From Polaribacter sp. ALD11 (GTDB taxonomy: Bacteria; Bacteroidota; Bacteroidia; Flavobacteriales; Flavobacteriaceae): a DNA stretch of 64,000 nt. Made by a program: the position numbers and the translations under genes. Of this stretch, positions 56,106 through 64,000 are shown one piece after another. The stretch is taken from positions 2,938,501 to 3,002,500 of the forward strand of contig NZ_CP025119.1 in the NCBI RefSeq assembly GCF_002831685.1. Direction: 5' to 3'. Below the pieces are notes generated by a model that was not told the DNA's origin, made no database searches, and saw only the letters and a list, made by a program, of their open reading frames with translations. Every line of letters starts with the position of its first letter. The first letter of the stretch is position 1.

Positions 56106-56861
56106 ATGAAAGAAATAACATCAAAAAAAACAGTTAAAAATTATAGCATGTGTTTAAGAGATGCTGTAGAGGTTTTTACAAAAGAATTGATTAATTGTTT
56201 GTTTGATGAAAGGTATCAGCAAGAAAAAGGCGAACTTACTAAAAATAAGTTTTTTAGAATTTTAGAGCGATTATCAATTGAAAATGAAGATTGTTTTTGG
56301 TTAGATTTTGAAAGTTCTTTTTCAGAAATAAGAAGAAAATTAGACTTAGATGCTTTGGCTGCTTTAAATAGCGATCCTGCAGCAAAAAGTTTAAAAGAGG
56401 TTTATTTAGCATATCCTGGTTTTTATGCCATTGCTGTGTATCGATTAAGCAATCAATTATTAAAACAAGAAATTCCTGTTTTACCAAGAATGATGAGTGA
56501 ATTTGCACATAGCACAACAGGTACAGATATTCATCCAGGAGCAGAAATTGGCGATTCTTTTTTTATAGATCATGCAACAGGAATTGTAATTGGAGAAACT
56601 ACTATTATTAAAAATAACGTTACTATTTTTCAAGGAGTAACTTTAGGCGGAATTCAAGTGAAGAAGAGTTTGGCATCCACCAAAAGACATCCAACAATAG
56701 AAAGTAATGTTGTTATTTATGCAAATGCTACTATTTTAGGAGGAGATGTTGTTATTGGAGAAAACTCTATTATTGGCGCAAACGTCTGTATTACAGAATC
56801 TACATTAGCAAATTCGGTAGTTACTGTTCAGTCAGAAAATAAAATTTTTCAAAGAAATTAG
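56106..56861 (+). CDS. cysE: Serine O-acetyltransferase
   Basis: 251 residues, somewhat longer than short Gram-positive CysE, with a helical N-terminal domain and a C-terminal left-handed beta helix (HPGAEIGDSFFIDHATGIVIGETTIIKNNVTIFQGVTLGG). It makes O-acetylserine for cysteine. The C-terminal tail ends QSENKIFQRN, not the usual Ile that docks into CysK, so complex formation with CysM is uncertain. CysM starts 2 bases later. Confidence 0.92.
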   Translation: MKEITSKKTVKNYSMCLRDAVEVFTKELINCLFDERYQQEKGELTKNKFFRILERLSIENEDCFWLDFESSFSEIRRKLDLDALAALNSDPAAKSLKEVYLAYPGFYAIAVYRLSNQLLKQEIPVLPRMMSEFAHSTTGTDIHPGAEIGDSFFIDHATGIVIGETTIIKNNVTIFQGVTLGGIQVKKSLASTKRHPTIESNVVIYANATILGGDVVIGENSIIGANVCITESTLANSVVTVQSENKIFQRN

Positions 56862-56863
56862 AG

Positions 56864-57757
56864 ATGAAAACAAAAAGTATCATAGATTTTGTAGGGAATA
56901 CACCTTTGGTGGAAGCACAACATATCTTTAAAAAAGAAGGAGTTACTTTATTACTAAAGTTAGAAGGAAATAACCCTGGAGGAAGCGTTAAAGATAGAGC
57001 TGCTTACAATATGATTTCTGAAGCATTAAGAAGAAATAATATTAAAAAAGGAGATACCTTAGTTGAAGCAACAAGTGGAAACACAGGTATTGCTTTAGCG
57101 TTAATGGCGAAAGTTTTAGGTGTACATATGGTGTTAGTAATGCCAGAAAATTCTACCATAGAAAGAGTGAAAACTATGCGTGCTTATGGCGCAAAAGTTA
57201 TTTTAACGTCGTCAGAATTAGGAATTGAAGGTTCTAGAGATTATGCTTTAAAATTAAAATATAAAAAAGGATATTTTAGACTGAATCAGTTTGATAATCC
57301 AGATAATTCTAAAGCACACTACAAAACTACAGGTCCAGAAATTTGGAGAGATACAGAAGGAGAAGTAACTCATTTTGTATCGGCAATGGGAACAACCGGA
57401 ACCATTATGGGGGTTTCAGATTTTTTGAAAGAACAAAATGCAGCCATTACTATTGTAGGTGCGCAACCTACAGATGGTGCTAAGATACCAGGAATTAGAA
57501 AATGGCCAGAAGAATATTTACCAGCAATTTTTAACCGCTCAAAAGTAGATCAAGTAATCGAAGTAAGTGAAGAAGAATCAAAAGCAATGACACAAAGATT
57601 GGCTTCCGAAGAAGGCATTTTTGCGGGAATGAGCAGCGGAGGTTCTGTGGCAACAGCTATAAAAGTAGCAGAGAAGCTAGATAAAGGTGTTGTTGTTGCA
57701 ATTATTTGCGATCGAGGAGACAGATATTTATCTTCATCTCTTTTTGAGAAAGAATAA
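56864..57757 (+). CDS. cysM: Cysteine synthase B (O-acetylserine sulfhydrylase)
   Basis: 297 residues. PLP lysine in LKLEGNNPGGSVKDRAAYNMI (about residue 42), phosphate loop EATSGNTGIALALMAK and C-terminal GIFAGMSSGGSVATA. CysM-like by length and by IVGAQPTDGAKIPGIRKWP. It joins O-acetylserine with sulfide to form cysteine. Last gene of the sulfate operon; the 350-base gap behind it ends in a SAM riboswitch. Confidence 0.93.
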   Translation: MKTKSIIDFVGNTPLVEAQHIFKKEGVTLLLKLEGNNPGGSVKDRAAYNMISEALRRNNIKKGDTLVEATSGNTGIALALMAKVLGVHMVLVMPENSTIERVKTMRAYGAKVILTSSELGIEGSRDYALKLKYKKGYFRLNQFDNPDNSKAHYKTTGPEIWRDTEGEVTHFVSAMGTTGTIMGVSDFLKEQNAAITIVGAQPTDGAKIPGIRKWPEEYLPAIFNRSKVDQVIEVSEEESKAMTQRLASEEGIFAGMSSGGSVATAIKVAEKLDKGVVVAIICDRGDRYLSSSLFEKE

Positions 57758-57957
57758 AAAAAAGGCACTAGTTTTACAAATTAAAACGAATTAGAAAATT
57801 TGTAAGATTTTTATTATTGAATTATAACTAAATCATTATTAATAGTAAGATTTGTGTAAATCGGTAAAATCTGTGTCTAAAAATTTTAATATAATAATTC
57901 TGCAAATAAAAAAATAATACGTTTATTTGTAGTTCAGTTCATAAACTTATTGATTAC

Positions 57958-58061
57958 GTTATCACGAAAGGCAGAGGGATTAGACCCATTGAAGCCTTGG
58001 CAACCTCTCATTTTTTTGAGAAAGGTGCTACATTCTACAAGTTTTTAACTTGACAGATAAC
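57958..58061 (+). ncRNA. Class I SAM riboswitch (S-box) of metH
   Basis: P1 GTTATC (57958-57963) pairs with GATAAC (58056-58061). Core matches: GAAAGGCAGAGGGATTAGAC, GAAGCCTTGGCAACC, GGTGCTACATTCTAC, GACAGATAAC. P3 is TCTCA/TGAGA and P4 CAAGTT/AACTTG. It precedes the split methionine synthase genes. The 200 bases between cysM and the riboswitch show no gene. Confidence 0.95.
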
Positions 58062-58085
58062 AGCGAAAAAATTACCTTTCCTGAT

Positions 58086-58115
58086 GACATATTGATAGAA
58101 AAATCAACAAATGTC
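58086..58115 (+). promoter_or_regulatory. Start-codon-sequestering hairpin of metH
   Basis: GACAT-A-TTGAT (58086-58096) pairs with ATCAA-CAA-ATGTC (58103-58115); the ATG of metH (58111-58113) lies in the stem. It sits 24 bases after the riboswitch, so it is a plausible translational switch. Small bulge in the middle; pairing is otherwise exact. Confidence 0.5.
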
Positions 58116-59124
58116 AAATATATACAAAGCTTTACAAGAACGAATTTTAATTTTAGATGGCGCCATGGGTACCATGCTTCAAGCTTATAAATTCACCGAA
58201 GAAGATTTTAGAGGAGAACGCTTTAAAGACTATCCAACGCCACTTCAAGGAAATAACGACTTGTTATCACTTACGCAACCAGAAGCTATTAAAACCATTC
58301 ATGGTAAATACTTTGAGGCAGGCGCAGACATTATAGAAACCAATACATTTTCTGGAACTACGATAGCAATGGCAGATTACCAAATGGAAGATTTGGTATA
58401 TGAACTAAATTATCAATCTGCAAAAATTGCCAAAGAAGTAGCAAATGAATTTACAGCAAGAGAACCACACAAACCTCGTTTTGTAGCGGGTTCAATTGGG
58501 CCAACCAATAGAACAGCAAGCATGTCGCCAGATGTAAATGATCCTGGTTACAGAGCAGTTACGTTTAATGAATTGAGAATTGCATACAAACAACAAACCG
58601 AAGCTTTACTAGATGGTGGAGCAGATTTGTTACTTGTAGAAACTGTGTTTGATACTTTAAACGCAAAAGCAGCTTTATTCGCTATTGAAGAAGTTAAAGA
58701 AGAAAGAAATATAGAGGTTCCAATTATGTTAAGTGGCACAATAACAGATGCTTCTGGTAGAACATTATCTGGGCAAACGGCAGAAGCTTTTTTAATTTCT
58801 GTTTCTCATATTCCATTATTGTCTGTAGGATTCAATTGTGCTTTAGGAGCCAATTTATTACAACCTCATTTAGAGTCTATTGCTAACAAAACAGATTTTG
58901 CTATTTCTGCGCATCCAAATGCAGGTTTGCCAAATGCTTTTGGCGAGTACGATGAAACTCCAGAAGAAATGGGAGAACAAATTGAAGAATATTTAAAAAA
59001 AGATTTAATTAATATTATTGGAGGTTGTTGCGGAACATCACCAGAGCATATTAGAGAGATTGCAAATATTGCTGCAAAATACAAACCAAGAGTTCATTCT
59101 AAAATAATTTTAGAATCTCATTAG
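58111..59124 (+). CDS. metH: Methionine synthase, homocysteine-binding module (split MetH)
   Basis: 337 residues holding only the N-terminal homocysteine S-methyltransferase barrel of Met[28 protein letters not shown] opens it. Zinc ligands are Cys in VGFNCALGA (about 243) and the pair in [10 protein letters not shown] (about 305-306). The remaining MetH domains are encoded by the next gene, 16 bases downstream. It is controlled by the SAM-I riboswitch. Confidence 0.92.
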   Translation: MSNIYKALQERILILDGAMGTMLQAYKFTEEDFRGERFKDYPTPLQGNNDLLSLTQPEAIKTIHGKYFEAGADIIETNTFSGTTIAMADYQMEDLVYELNYQSAKIAKEVANEFTAREPHKPRFVAGSIGPTNRTASMSPDVNDPGYRAVTFNELRIAYKQQTEALLDGGADLLLVETVFDTLNAKAALFAIEEVKEERNIEVPIMLSGTITDASGRTLSGQTAEAFLISVSHIPLLSVGFNCALGANLLQPHLESIANKTDFAISAHPNAGLPNAFGEYDETPEEMGEQIEEYLKKDLINIIGGCCGTSPEHIREIANIAAKYKPRVHSKIILESH

Positions 59125-59140
59125 AAGGAAAGAAAGGAAG

Positions 59141-61816
59141 ATGAAGATAAAACAAACAAAATATATGCGCTTATCAGGCTTAGAACCTCTAATCTTGAAT
59201 GAAAACAGCAATTTCATTAATGTTGGAGAACGAACTAATGTTGCTGGTTCTCGTAAGTTTTTAAGATTGATAAAAAACGAGCAATTTGATGAAGCGTTAG
59301 ATATTGCAAGACACCAAGTAGATGGTGGTGCGCAAATTATCGATATTAATTTTGATGATGGTTTAATTGATGGAAAACAAGCAATGGTTCGCTTTCTAAA
59401 TTTAATTGCTGCAGAACCAGATATTTGTAGAGTGCCTATTATGATTGATAGTTCTAAATGGGAAATCATAGAAGCAGGTTTACAAGTTGTACAAGGAAAA
59501 TGTGTTGTAAATTCAATTTCGCTTAAAGAAGGAAAAGAGAAATTTATTTGGGAAGCAAAACAAATAAAACGCTATGGTGCTGCAGTAATTGTAATGGCTT
59601 TTGATGCCCAAGGACAAGCAGACAATTATGATCGTAGAATTGAAATTGCTAAAAAATCGTATGATATTTTAGTAGATGAAGTTGGCTTTCCTAGTGAAGA
59701 TATTATTTTCGATTTAAATATATTTCCTGTCGCTACTGGGATGGATGAGCACAGAAGAAATGCCATCGATTTTATTGAAGCGACACGTTGGGTAAGACAA
59801 AATTTAACCAATGCAAGTGTAAGTGGTGGTGTAAGTAATGTGTCGTTTTCTTTTAGAGGAAATGATGGAGTACGTGAAGCAATGCATTCTGTTTTCTTGT
59901 ATTATGCTATTCAAGCAGGTATGAATATAGGAATTGTAAATCCTGCATTGTTAGAGGTGTATGATAATATTCCTAAAGATTTATTGGAACGTGTAGAAAA
60001 TGTGATTCTAGATAGAAGAGAAGATGCAACAGAACGTTTATTAGATTTTGCAGATAGTGTAAAAGGTTCTAAAACTGAAAAAACCGTCGATTTATCTTGG
60101 AGAGAAAACCCAATTCAAGAGAGAATTACACATGCTTTGGTAAAAGGAATTGACGCTTTTATTATTGAAGATATAGAACAAGCAAGACAAGAAGCAGAAA
60201 AACCAATTGATGTTATTGAAGGTAATTTAATGATTGGTATGAATGTGGTTGGAGATTTATTTGGCGCAGGAAAAATGTTTTTGCCACAAGTAGTAAAGTC
60301 TGCACGTGTAATGAAAAAAGCAGTAGGTTATTTAAATCCGTTTATAGAAGCAGAAAAAGGTGATAAACAAGAGCCTGTTGGTAAAATTTTAATGGCAACC
60401 GTAAAAGGTGATGTACATGATATTGGTAAAAATATTGTGAGTGTTGTTTTGGCATGTAATAACTACGAAATTGTAGATTTAGGAGTAATGGTTGCGCCAG
60501 AAAAGATCATTCAAATGGCTATTAGCGAACGTGTAGATGCTATTGGGTTGTCTGGTTTAATCACGCCGTCGTTAGATGAAATGGTGTATTTAGCAAAAGA
60601 AATGCAACGTCAGAATTTTGTTTTGCCTTTGTTAATTGGTGGTGCAACAACTTCTAAAGCACATACTGCGGTTAAGATAGATACACAATATAAAAATGCG
60701 GTTGTGCATGTAAATGATGCGTCTAGAGCAGTAACTGTTGTTGGCGATTTGTTAAACAAGAAAACGAGCCATTTATATACTGCGAAATTAAAGAAAGATT
60801 ATGATGAGTTTAGAACCAAGTTTTTAAAACGAGGGAAAGAGAAATCATACATTTCTATTAAAGAAGCACGCAAGAGAAAATATAAAATTGACTGGGAAAC
60901 TTCAGAAATTGTAAAACCAAGAGTATTAGGAGTTCAGACTTTAGAGCAATTAAGTCTAAAAGAATTATTGCCATTTATAGATTGGAGTCCGTTTTTTAGA
61001 AGTTGGGATTTACATGGCAAATTCCCAGCTATTTTAACAGATAAAGTTGTGGGTGAACAAGCCACTATAATGTATGAAGAAGCCCAAGCAATGATTAAAG
61101 AAATTATTGCAAAGCAATTGCTAAAGCCAAAAGCAATTTTTGGTTTGTTTGAAGCAAATACCATTAATGATGATGACATTTCAATTCAGAAAAAAGGGAA
61201 AGAGATTGCTGTTTTTAGAACCTTACGTCAGCAATTAAAAAAGCGAGAAGGGATTCCTAATATCGCATTGTCAGATTTTATTGCACCAAAAGAAACAAAT
61301 AAAACAGATTATATGGGGGCTTTCTGTGTGGCTATTTATGGCGCACAAGAATTAGCAAATAGTTATAAAGAAAAAGAAGACGATTACAATGCAATTATGG
61401 CGCAAGCAATTGCAGATCGTTTTGCAGAAGCAATGGCAGAATATTTACACAAGCAAATAAGAACAAACCATTGGGGTTATGACGCTGATGAAGGGTTAAC
61501 GAATGACGATTTAATTAGAGAGAGTTATAAAGGAATTCGTCCTGCACCAGGGTATCCTGCATGTCCAGACCATCTAGAAAAAGAAACGATTTGGGATTTA
61601 TTAAAAGTGGAAGAAAACATTGGAGTTATACTTACCGAAAGTTTGGCAATGTGGCCAGCAGCAGCCGTTTCTGGGTATTATTTTGCAAATAAAGAGGCAA
61701 AGTATTTTGGTTTAGGAAAAATTACTGATGATCAAGTAACTGATTTTTCAACAAGAAAAGGAATTACAAAAGAAAAAGCAAGAAAGTGGTTGCACCCAAC
61801 ACTTGCCGAAGAATAA
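59141..61816 (+). CDS. metH: Methionine synthase, folate/cobalamin/activation modules (split MetH)
   Basis: 891 residues with the folate (pterin) barrel ([19 protein letters not shown]), cobalamin cap and B12-binding domain ([26 protein letters not shown], with the lower-axial His at about residue 426), and SAM-dependent activation domain ([15 protein letters not shown] ... [17 protein letters not shown]). Together with the upstream protein it transfers methyl from methyltetrahydrofolate to homocysteine. The sum of both chains equals a normal MetH of about 1230 residues. Confidence 0.95.
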   Translation: MKIKQTKYMRLSGLEPLILNENSNFINVGERTNVAGSRKFLRLIKNEQFDEALDIARHQVDGGAQIIDINFDDGLIDGKQAMVRFLNLIAAEPDICRVPIMIDSSKWEIIEAGLQVVQGKCVVNSISLKEGKEKFIWEAKQIKRYGAAVIVMAFDAQGQADNYDRRIEIAKKSYDILVDEVGFPSEDIIFDLNIFPVATGMDEHRRNAIDFIEATRWVRQNLTNASVSGGVSNVSFSFRGNDGVREAMHSVFLYYAIQAGMNIGIVNPALLEVYDNIPKDLLERVENVILDRREDATERLLDFADSVKGSKTEKTVDLSWRENPIQERITHALVKGIDAFIIEDIEQARQEAEKPIDVIEGNLMIGMNVVGDLFGAGKMFLPQVVKSARVMKKAVGYLNPFIEAEKGDKQEPVGKILMATVKGDVHDIGKNIVSVVLACNNYEIVDLGVMVAPEKIIQMAISERVDAIGLSGLITPSLDEMVYLAKEMQRQNFVLPLLIGGATTSKAHTAVKIDTQYKNAVVHVNDASRAVTVVGDLLNKKTSHLYTAKLKKDYDEFRTKFLKRGKEKSYISIKEARKRKYKIDWETSEIVKPRVLGVQTLEQLSLKELLPFIDWSPFFRSWDLHGKFPAILTDKVVGEQATIMYEEAQAMIKEIIAKQLLKPKAIFGLFEANTINDDDISIQKKGKEIAVFRTLRQQLKKREGIPNIALSDFIAPKETNKTDYMGAFCVAIYGAQELANSYKEKEDDYNAIMAQAIADRFAEAMAEYLHKQIRTNHWGYDADEGLTNDDLIRESYKGIRPAPGYPACPDHLEKETIWDLLKVEENIGVILTESLAMWPAAAVSGYYFANKEAKYFGLGKITDDQVTDFSTRKGITKEKARKWLHPTLAEE

Positions 61817-61903
61817 AAATAATACAATAAATTAACAATTTATTTTATTTTAACTAACAAATAATACAAGTAGAAATAAGATTTTTGCAGAAAAATAAAT
61901 AAG

Positions 61904-61990
61904 ATGAAAAAATATAGACTAGAGTTAGCGTTCTTTCTAAAGCTTTTAACATTAACTATTACTGCATTAATAACCGCTTATTTCTTCTAA
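61904..61990 (+). CDS. Possible 28-residue hydrophobic peptide
   Basis: ATG 61904 to TAA 61990 encodes KKYRLELAFFLKLLTLTITA followed by LITAYFF: a basic N-terminus and one hydrophobic helix. It sits in the 198-base gap between metH and metF. It could be a small membrane protein or merely an uninterrupted frame. There is no comparative evidence here. Confidence 0.35.
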   Translation: MKKYRLELAFFLKLLTLTITALITAYFF

Positions 61991-62014
61991 AATTACTGAA
62001 ATAAATTCAGCTAA

Positions 62015-62971
62015 ATGAAGATTACAGAACATATTAAAAAAGCAAACGGAAAATCGTTATTTTCATTTGAGATTATCCCACCTAAAAAAGGAAATAATAT
62101 TCAAGATTTATATAATAATATAGATCCATTAATGGAATTTAATCCACCATTTATAGACGTAACAACTTCCAGAGAAGAGTATGTTTATATAGATAAAGGT
62201 GAGGGTTTATTAGATCGAAAAATAACAAGAATGCGTCCTGGTACCTTAGGTATTTGTGCAGCAATTAAGCACAAGTACGACGTGGATACGGTACCTCATG
62301 TTTTGTGTGGAGGTTTTACCAAGGAAGAAACCGAGTATCTTTTGGTAGACTGTCATTATTTAGGAATAAATAATGTAATGGCTTTGAGAGGAGATGCGAT
62401 GAGTCATCAAAAATATTTTGAACCCAGTAAAAATGGAAATCATTTTGCAAAAGATTTGGTGACTCAAATTAAAGATTTAAATTGTGGTAAATACTTGCAT
62501 GATGTTATAGAGGCTTCTAATAAAGCAGACTTCTGCATAGGAGTTGCTGGTTATCCTGAAAAACATTTAGAATCACCATCTTTACAAACAGATTTAAAAC
62601 GTTTAAAAGAAAAGGTAGATGCTGGTGCCGATTATGTGGTTACACAAATGTTTTTTGACAATCAGAAATATTTTGAATTTGTAGCAGCAGCAAAAAATGC
62701 AGGAATACATGTACCAATAATACCAGGAATTAAACCAATTGCTGTTAGACGCCATCTACAATTACTGCCTCAGGTTTTTAAAATTGATTTACCAGAAGCT
62801 TTAATTACAGACATCGAAAGCTGTAAAACAAATAAAGAGGTTCGTCTAGTAGGAATTGAATGGGCAATTCAGCAATCTAAAGAGTTATTAGCTGCTGGAG
62901 TACCTGTTTTACACTATTATTCTATGGGTAAAAGTGATAATATACAAGCAATAGCATCTGAGTTATTTTAA
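62015..62971 (+). CDS. metF: Methylenetetrahydrofolate reductase
   Basis: 318 residues, an FAD TIM barrel. SLFSFEIIPPKKGNNIQDL, DVTTSREEYVY, GICAAIKHKYDVDTVPHVLCGG, NVMALRGD and DYVVTQMFFDN are family signatures. It reduces 5,10-methylene- to 5-methyl-tetrahydrofolate, the methyl donor of MetH just upstream. It is followed by an 18-base-pair hairpin. Confidence 0.95.
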   Translation: MKITEHIKKANGKSLFSFEIIPPKKGNNIQDLYNNIDPLMEFNPPFIDVTTSREEYVYIDKGEGLLDRKITRMRPGTLGICAAIKHKYDVDTVPHVLCGGFTKEETEYLLVDCHYLGINNVMALRGDAMSHQKYFEPSKNGNHFAKDLVTQIKDLNCGKYLHDVIEASNKADFCIGVAGYPEKHLESPSLQTDLKRLKEKVDAGADYVVTQMFFDNQKYFEFVAAAKNAGIHVPIIPGIKPIAVRRHLQLLPQVFKIDLPEALITDIESCKTNKEVRLVGIEWAIQQSKELLAAGVPVLHYYSMGKSDNIQAIASELF

Positions 62972-63027
62972 AAGAAGACCAAAGGTTTAAGGAAACTATC
63001 TTCTTCCTAAAATAAAAAACAACAAAT

Positions 63028-63078
63028 AAGAATTCATTAAAAAAGAATTGATGTTCATCGCTTTTTTAATGAATTCTT
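63028..63078. other. 18-bp perfect hairpin between metF and trxA
   Basis: AAGAATTCATTAAAAAAG (63028-63045) and CTTTTTTAATGAATTCTT (63061-63078) are exact complements around a 15-base loop. There is no T-run after it, but it may still end metF transcription or protect its 3' end. Nothing else is seen between 62972 and 63130. Confidence 0.6.
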
Positions 63079-63157
63079 TGGTTGTAAGCATAAGTAGTAT
63101 TGATAGACAAATAAGAAAAAGTAATTTTTTTGAAAACTAGAAAGTAAATAAAATGAT

Positions 63158-63165
63158 TACTTTTG
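63158..63165 (+). promoter_or_regulatory. -7 promoter element of trxA
   Basis: TACTTTTG matches TAnnTTTG and is 39 bases before the trxA ATG. A TTTG lies at 63129-63132, 25 bases upstream, slightly farther than usual. Confidence 0.5.
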
Positions 63166-63204
63166 TAGTTCGAAACTAAAATAACAATTTTAAAAATATA
63201 AAAA

Positions 63205-63522
63205 ATGGCATTAGAAATTACAGACGCAAACTTTGAAGAATTAGTATTAAAATCTGACAAACCAGTATTAGTAGATTTTTGGGCAGCTTGGTGTGGACCA
63301 TGTAGAATGGTTGGGCCAATTGTTGATGAAATTCATGCTGAGTATGATGGTAAAGCTATTGTTGGTAAGGTTGATGTTGATGCTAACCAAGAATTTGCAG
63401 CAAAATACGGCGTAAGAAATATACCAACTGTTTTAATCTTTAAAAACGGAGAAGTTGTAGATAAGCAAGTAGGTGTTGCGCCTAAGAATGTATATACAGG
63501 TAAAATAGATGCTGCAATATAA
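63205..63522 (+). CDS. trxA: Thioredoxin
   Basis: 105 residues with the active site VDFWAAWCGPCRMVGP (WCGPC) and the cis-proline NIPTVLIFKNGE. A general disulfide reductase, and the reductant expected for CysH encoded upstream. Own promoter and terminator. Confidence 0.97.
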   Translation: MALEITDANFEELVLKSDKPVLVDFWAAWCGPCRMVGPIVDEIHAEYDGKAIVGKVDVDANQEFAAKYGVRNIPTVLIFKNGEVVDKQVGVAPKNVYTGKIDAAI

Positions 63523-63544
63523 TTAGTTGCATTCATGTTTTAAT

Positions 63545-63578
63545 AAAAAAAGGTTTGGCTAACGCCAAACCTTTTTTT
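63545..63578 (+). terminator. Rho-independent terminator of trxA
   Basis: GGTTTGGC-TAAC-GCCAAACC, flanked by A7 and T7; 22 bases after trxA. Confidence 0.9.
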
Positions 63579-63662
63579 ATTTTAGGTGTTTATACAACAC
63601 GTCTTTTAAACGGATAGAAACATTGTTTATTTGGTTATGTGTTTAATTTTAAATGAATTTCA

Positions 63663-64000
63663 ATGAGATTTTATATTTGTGTTTTGTGCGTGTTTTTTTT
63701 TATTTCTTGTAATAAACAAGAAAACAAACTAAAACTTGAAAATGGAATTTCCTTAGAATTGGCGAAATATAGAAAACAACAAATTTCTAATGTTTTCTAT
63801 CAGTTAGATTTTAAAATACCGAAAGAAAAAGCAACAGAAATTTCTTCTAAACTAGTCTTAGATTTTATCATAAACGATTTAAAAAACAATGTTTTTTTAG
63901 ACTTTAATGAAGAAGCTTCAAAAATAAAGTTAATAAAAGTAAATGGAGAAACATCAGAAATTAATCACCAAAAAGAACATCTAATTATTAATAAAAAATT
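63663..64000 (+). CDS. M1-family aminopeptidase lipoprotein, N-terminal part (3' cut by window)
   Basis: The frame opens at ATG 63663 with a lipoprotein signal (CVLCVFFFISC, lipobox ISC) and continues open to the window end, 112 residues. The stretch LAKYRKQQISNVFYQLDFKIPKEKATEISSKL resembles the start of the beta-saddle domain of M1 (PepN-like) aminopeptidases in this phylum. The zinc motif would lie outside the window, so the family call is tentative. Confidence 0.65.
   Translation, partial: MRFYICVLCVFFFISCNKQENKLKLENGISLELAKYRKQQISNVFYQLDFKIPKEKATEISSKLVLDFIINDLKNNVFLDFNEEASKIKLIKVNGETSEINHQKEHLIINKK

Overview
The window is a chromosomal segment from a member of the Bacteroidota, most likely a marine Flavobacteriaceae of the Polaribacter/Tenacibaculum type. 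The evidence is low G+C, the gliding and type IX secretion set gldKLMN, a protein with a T9SS C-terminal sorting domain, TonB-plug-like small proteins, promoters of the TAnnTTTG (-7) type, and weak Shine-Dalgarno sequences. I see no rRNA, tRNA, CRISPR, prophage or intact insertion sequence. The genus is an inference from general resemblance.

Region 1 (1-10.2 kb): the 3' end of glycyl-tRNA synthetase converges on a large MG2/TonB-plug-like surface protein. A minus-strand block follows: groES-groEL, then a compact operon (sigma-54 activator, lptE, a TPR-like protein, secG), then miaB. Region 2 (10.5-15 kb): a YadA-head-like repeat protein, a T9SS-sorted protein, and the eroded tail of a GH3 beta-glucosidase that is now a pseudogene. 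Region 3 (15-23.4 kb): topA, an arginase-fold protein that has lost several metal ligands, and gldK-gldL-gldM-gldN closed by a terminator. Region 4 (23.5-38.4 kb): assorted housekeeping genes, including an FAD oxidoreductase, DUF983, an ABC-F ATPase, an ACC-deaminase-like protein, a glucosaminidase with LysM, a gamma carbonic anhydrase, a CpxP-like protein, MscS and Dus. It also holds an ECF sigma/anti-sigma pair with a tandem-plug mini-protein, two small unknowns and a large zinc metalloprotease.

Region 5 (38.6-63 kb) is the most interesting part: a nearly complete methionine, cysteine and sulfate-assimilation island. metK (minus) has a leader that looks like a class II SAM riboswitch with an inserted hairpin. 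Divergent from it, a class I SAM riboswitch precedes metY, a trifunctional MetX-aspartokinase-homoserine dehydrogenase fusion, and metZ. An Rrf2 regulator comes next, followed by two operator-like repeats and the sulfate operon: DUF2061, cysH, cysD, cysN, a 2[4Fe-4S] ferredoxin, a sulfite reductase with a HEPN-like tail, the siroheme genes cobA and precorrin-2 dehydrogenase, a ferredoxin-NADP reductase, a [2Fe-2S] ferredoxin, cysE and cysM. A second class I SAM riboswitch precedes a split metH (two genes), and its downstream hairpin traps the metH start codon. A 28-residue hydrophobic ORF, metF and trxA follow. The window ends inside an M1-type aminopeptidase lipoprotein gene.

How it works together: sulfate is activated to APS (CysDN), reduced (CysH) and reduced again to sulfide by a ferredoxin-dependent siroheme sulfite reductase whose cofactor and electron donors are encoded in the same cluster. 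Sulfide enters cysteine (CysE/CysM) or homocysteine (MetY/MetZ on O-acylhomoserine from the fusion protein). MetH/MetF make methionine, MetK makes SAM, and SAM feeds back through up to three riboswitches of two classes. Several families of intergenic repeats punctuate the gene ends: a GACCTCAC palindrome in four copies, a GGGCGTT...AACGC element in two copies, and one AGCCCTG element.
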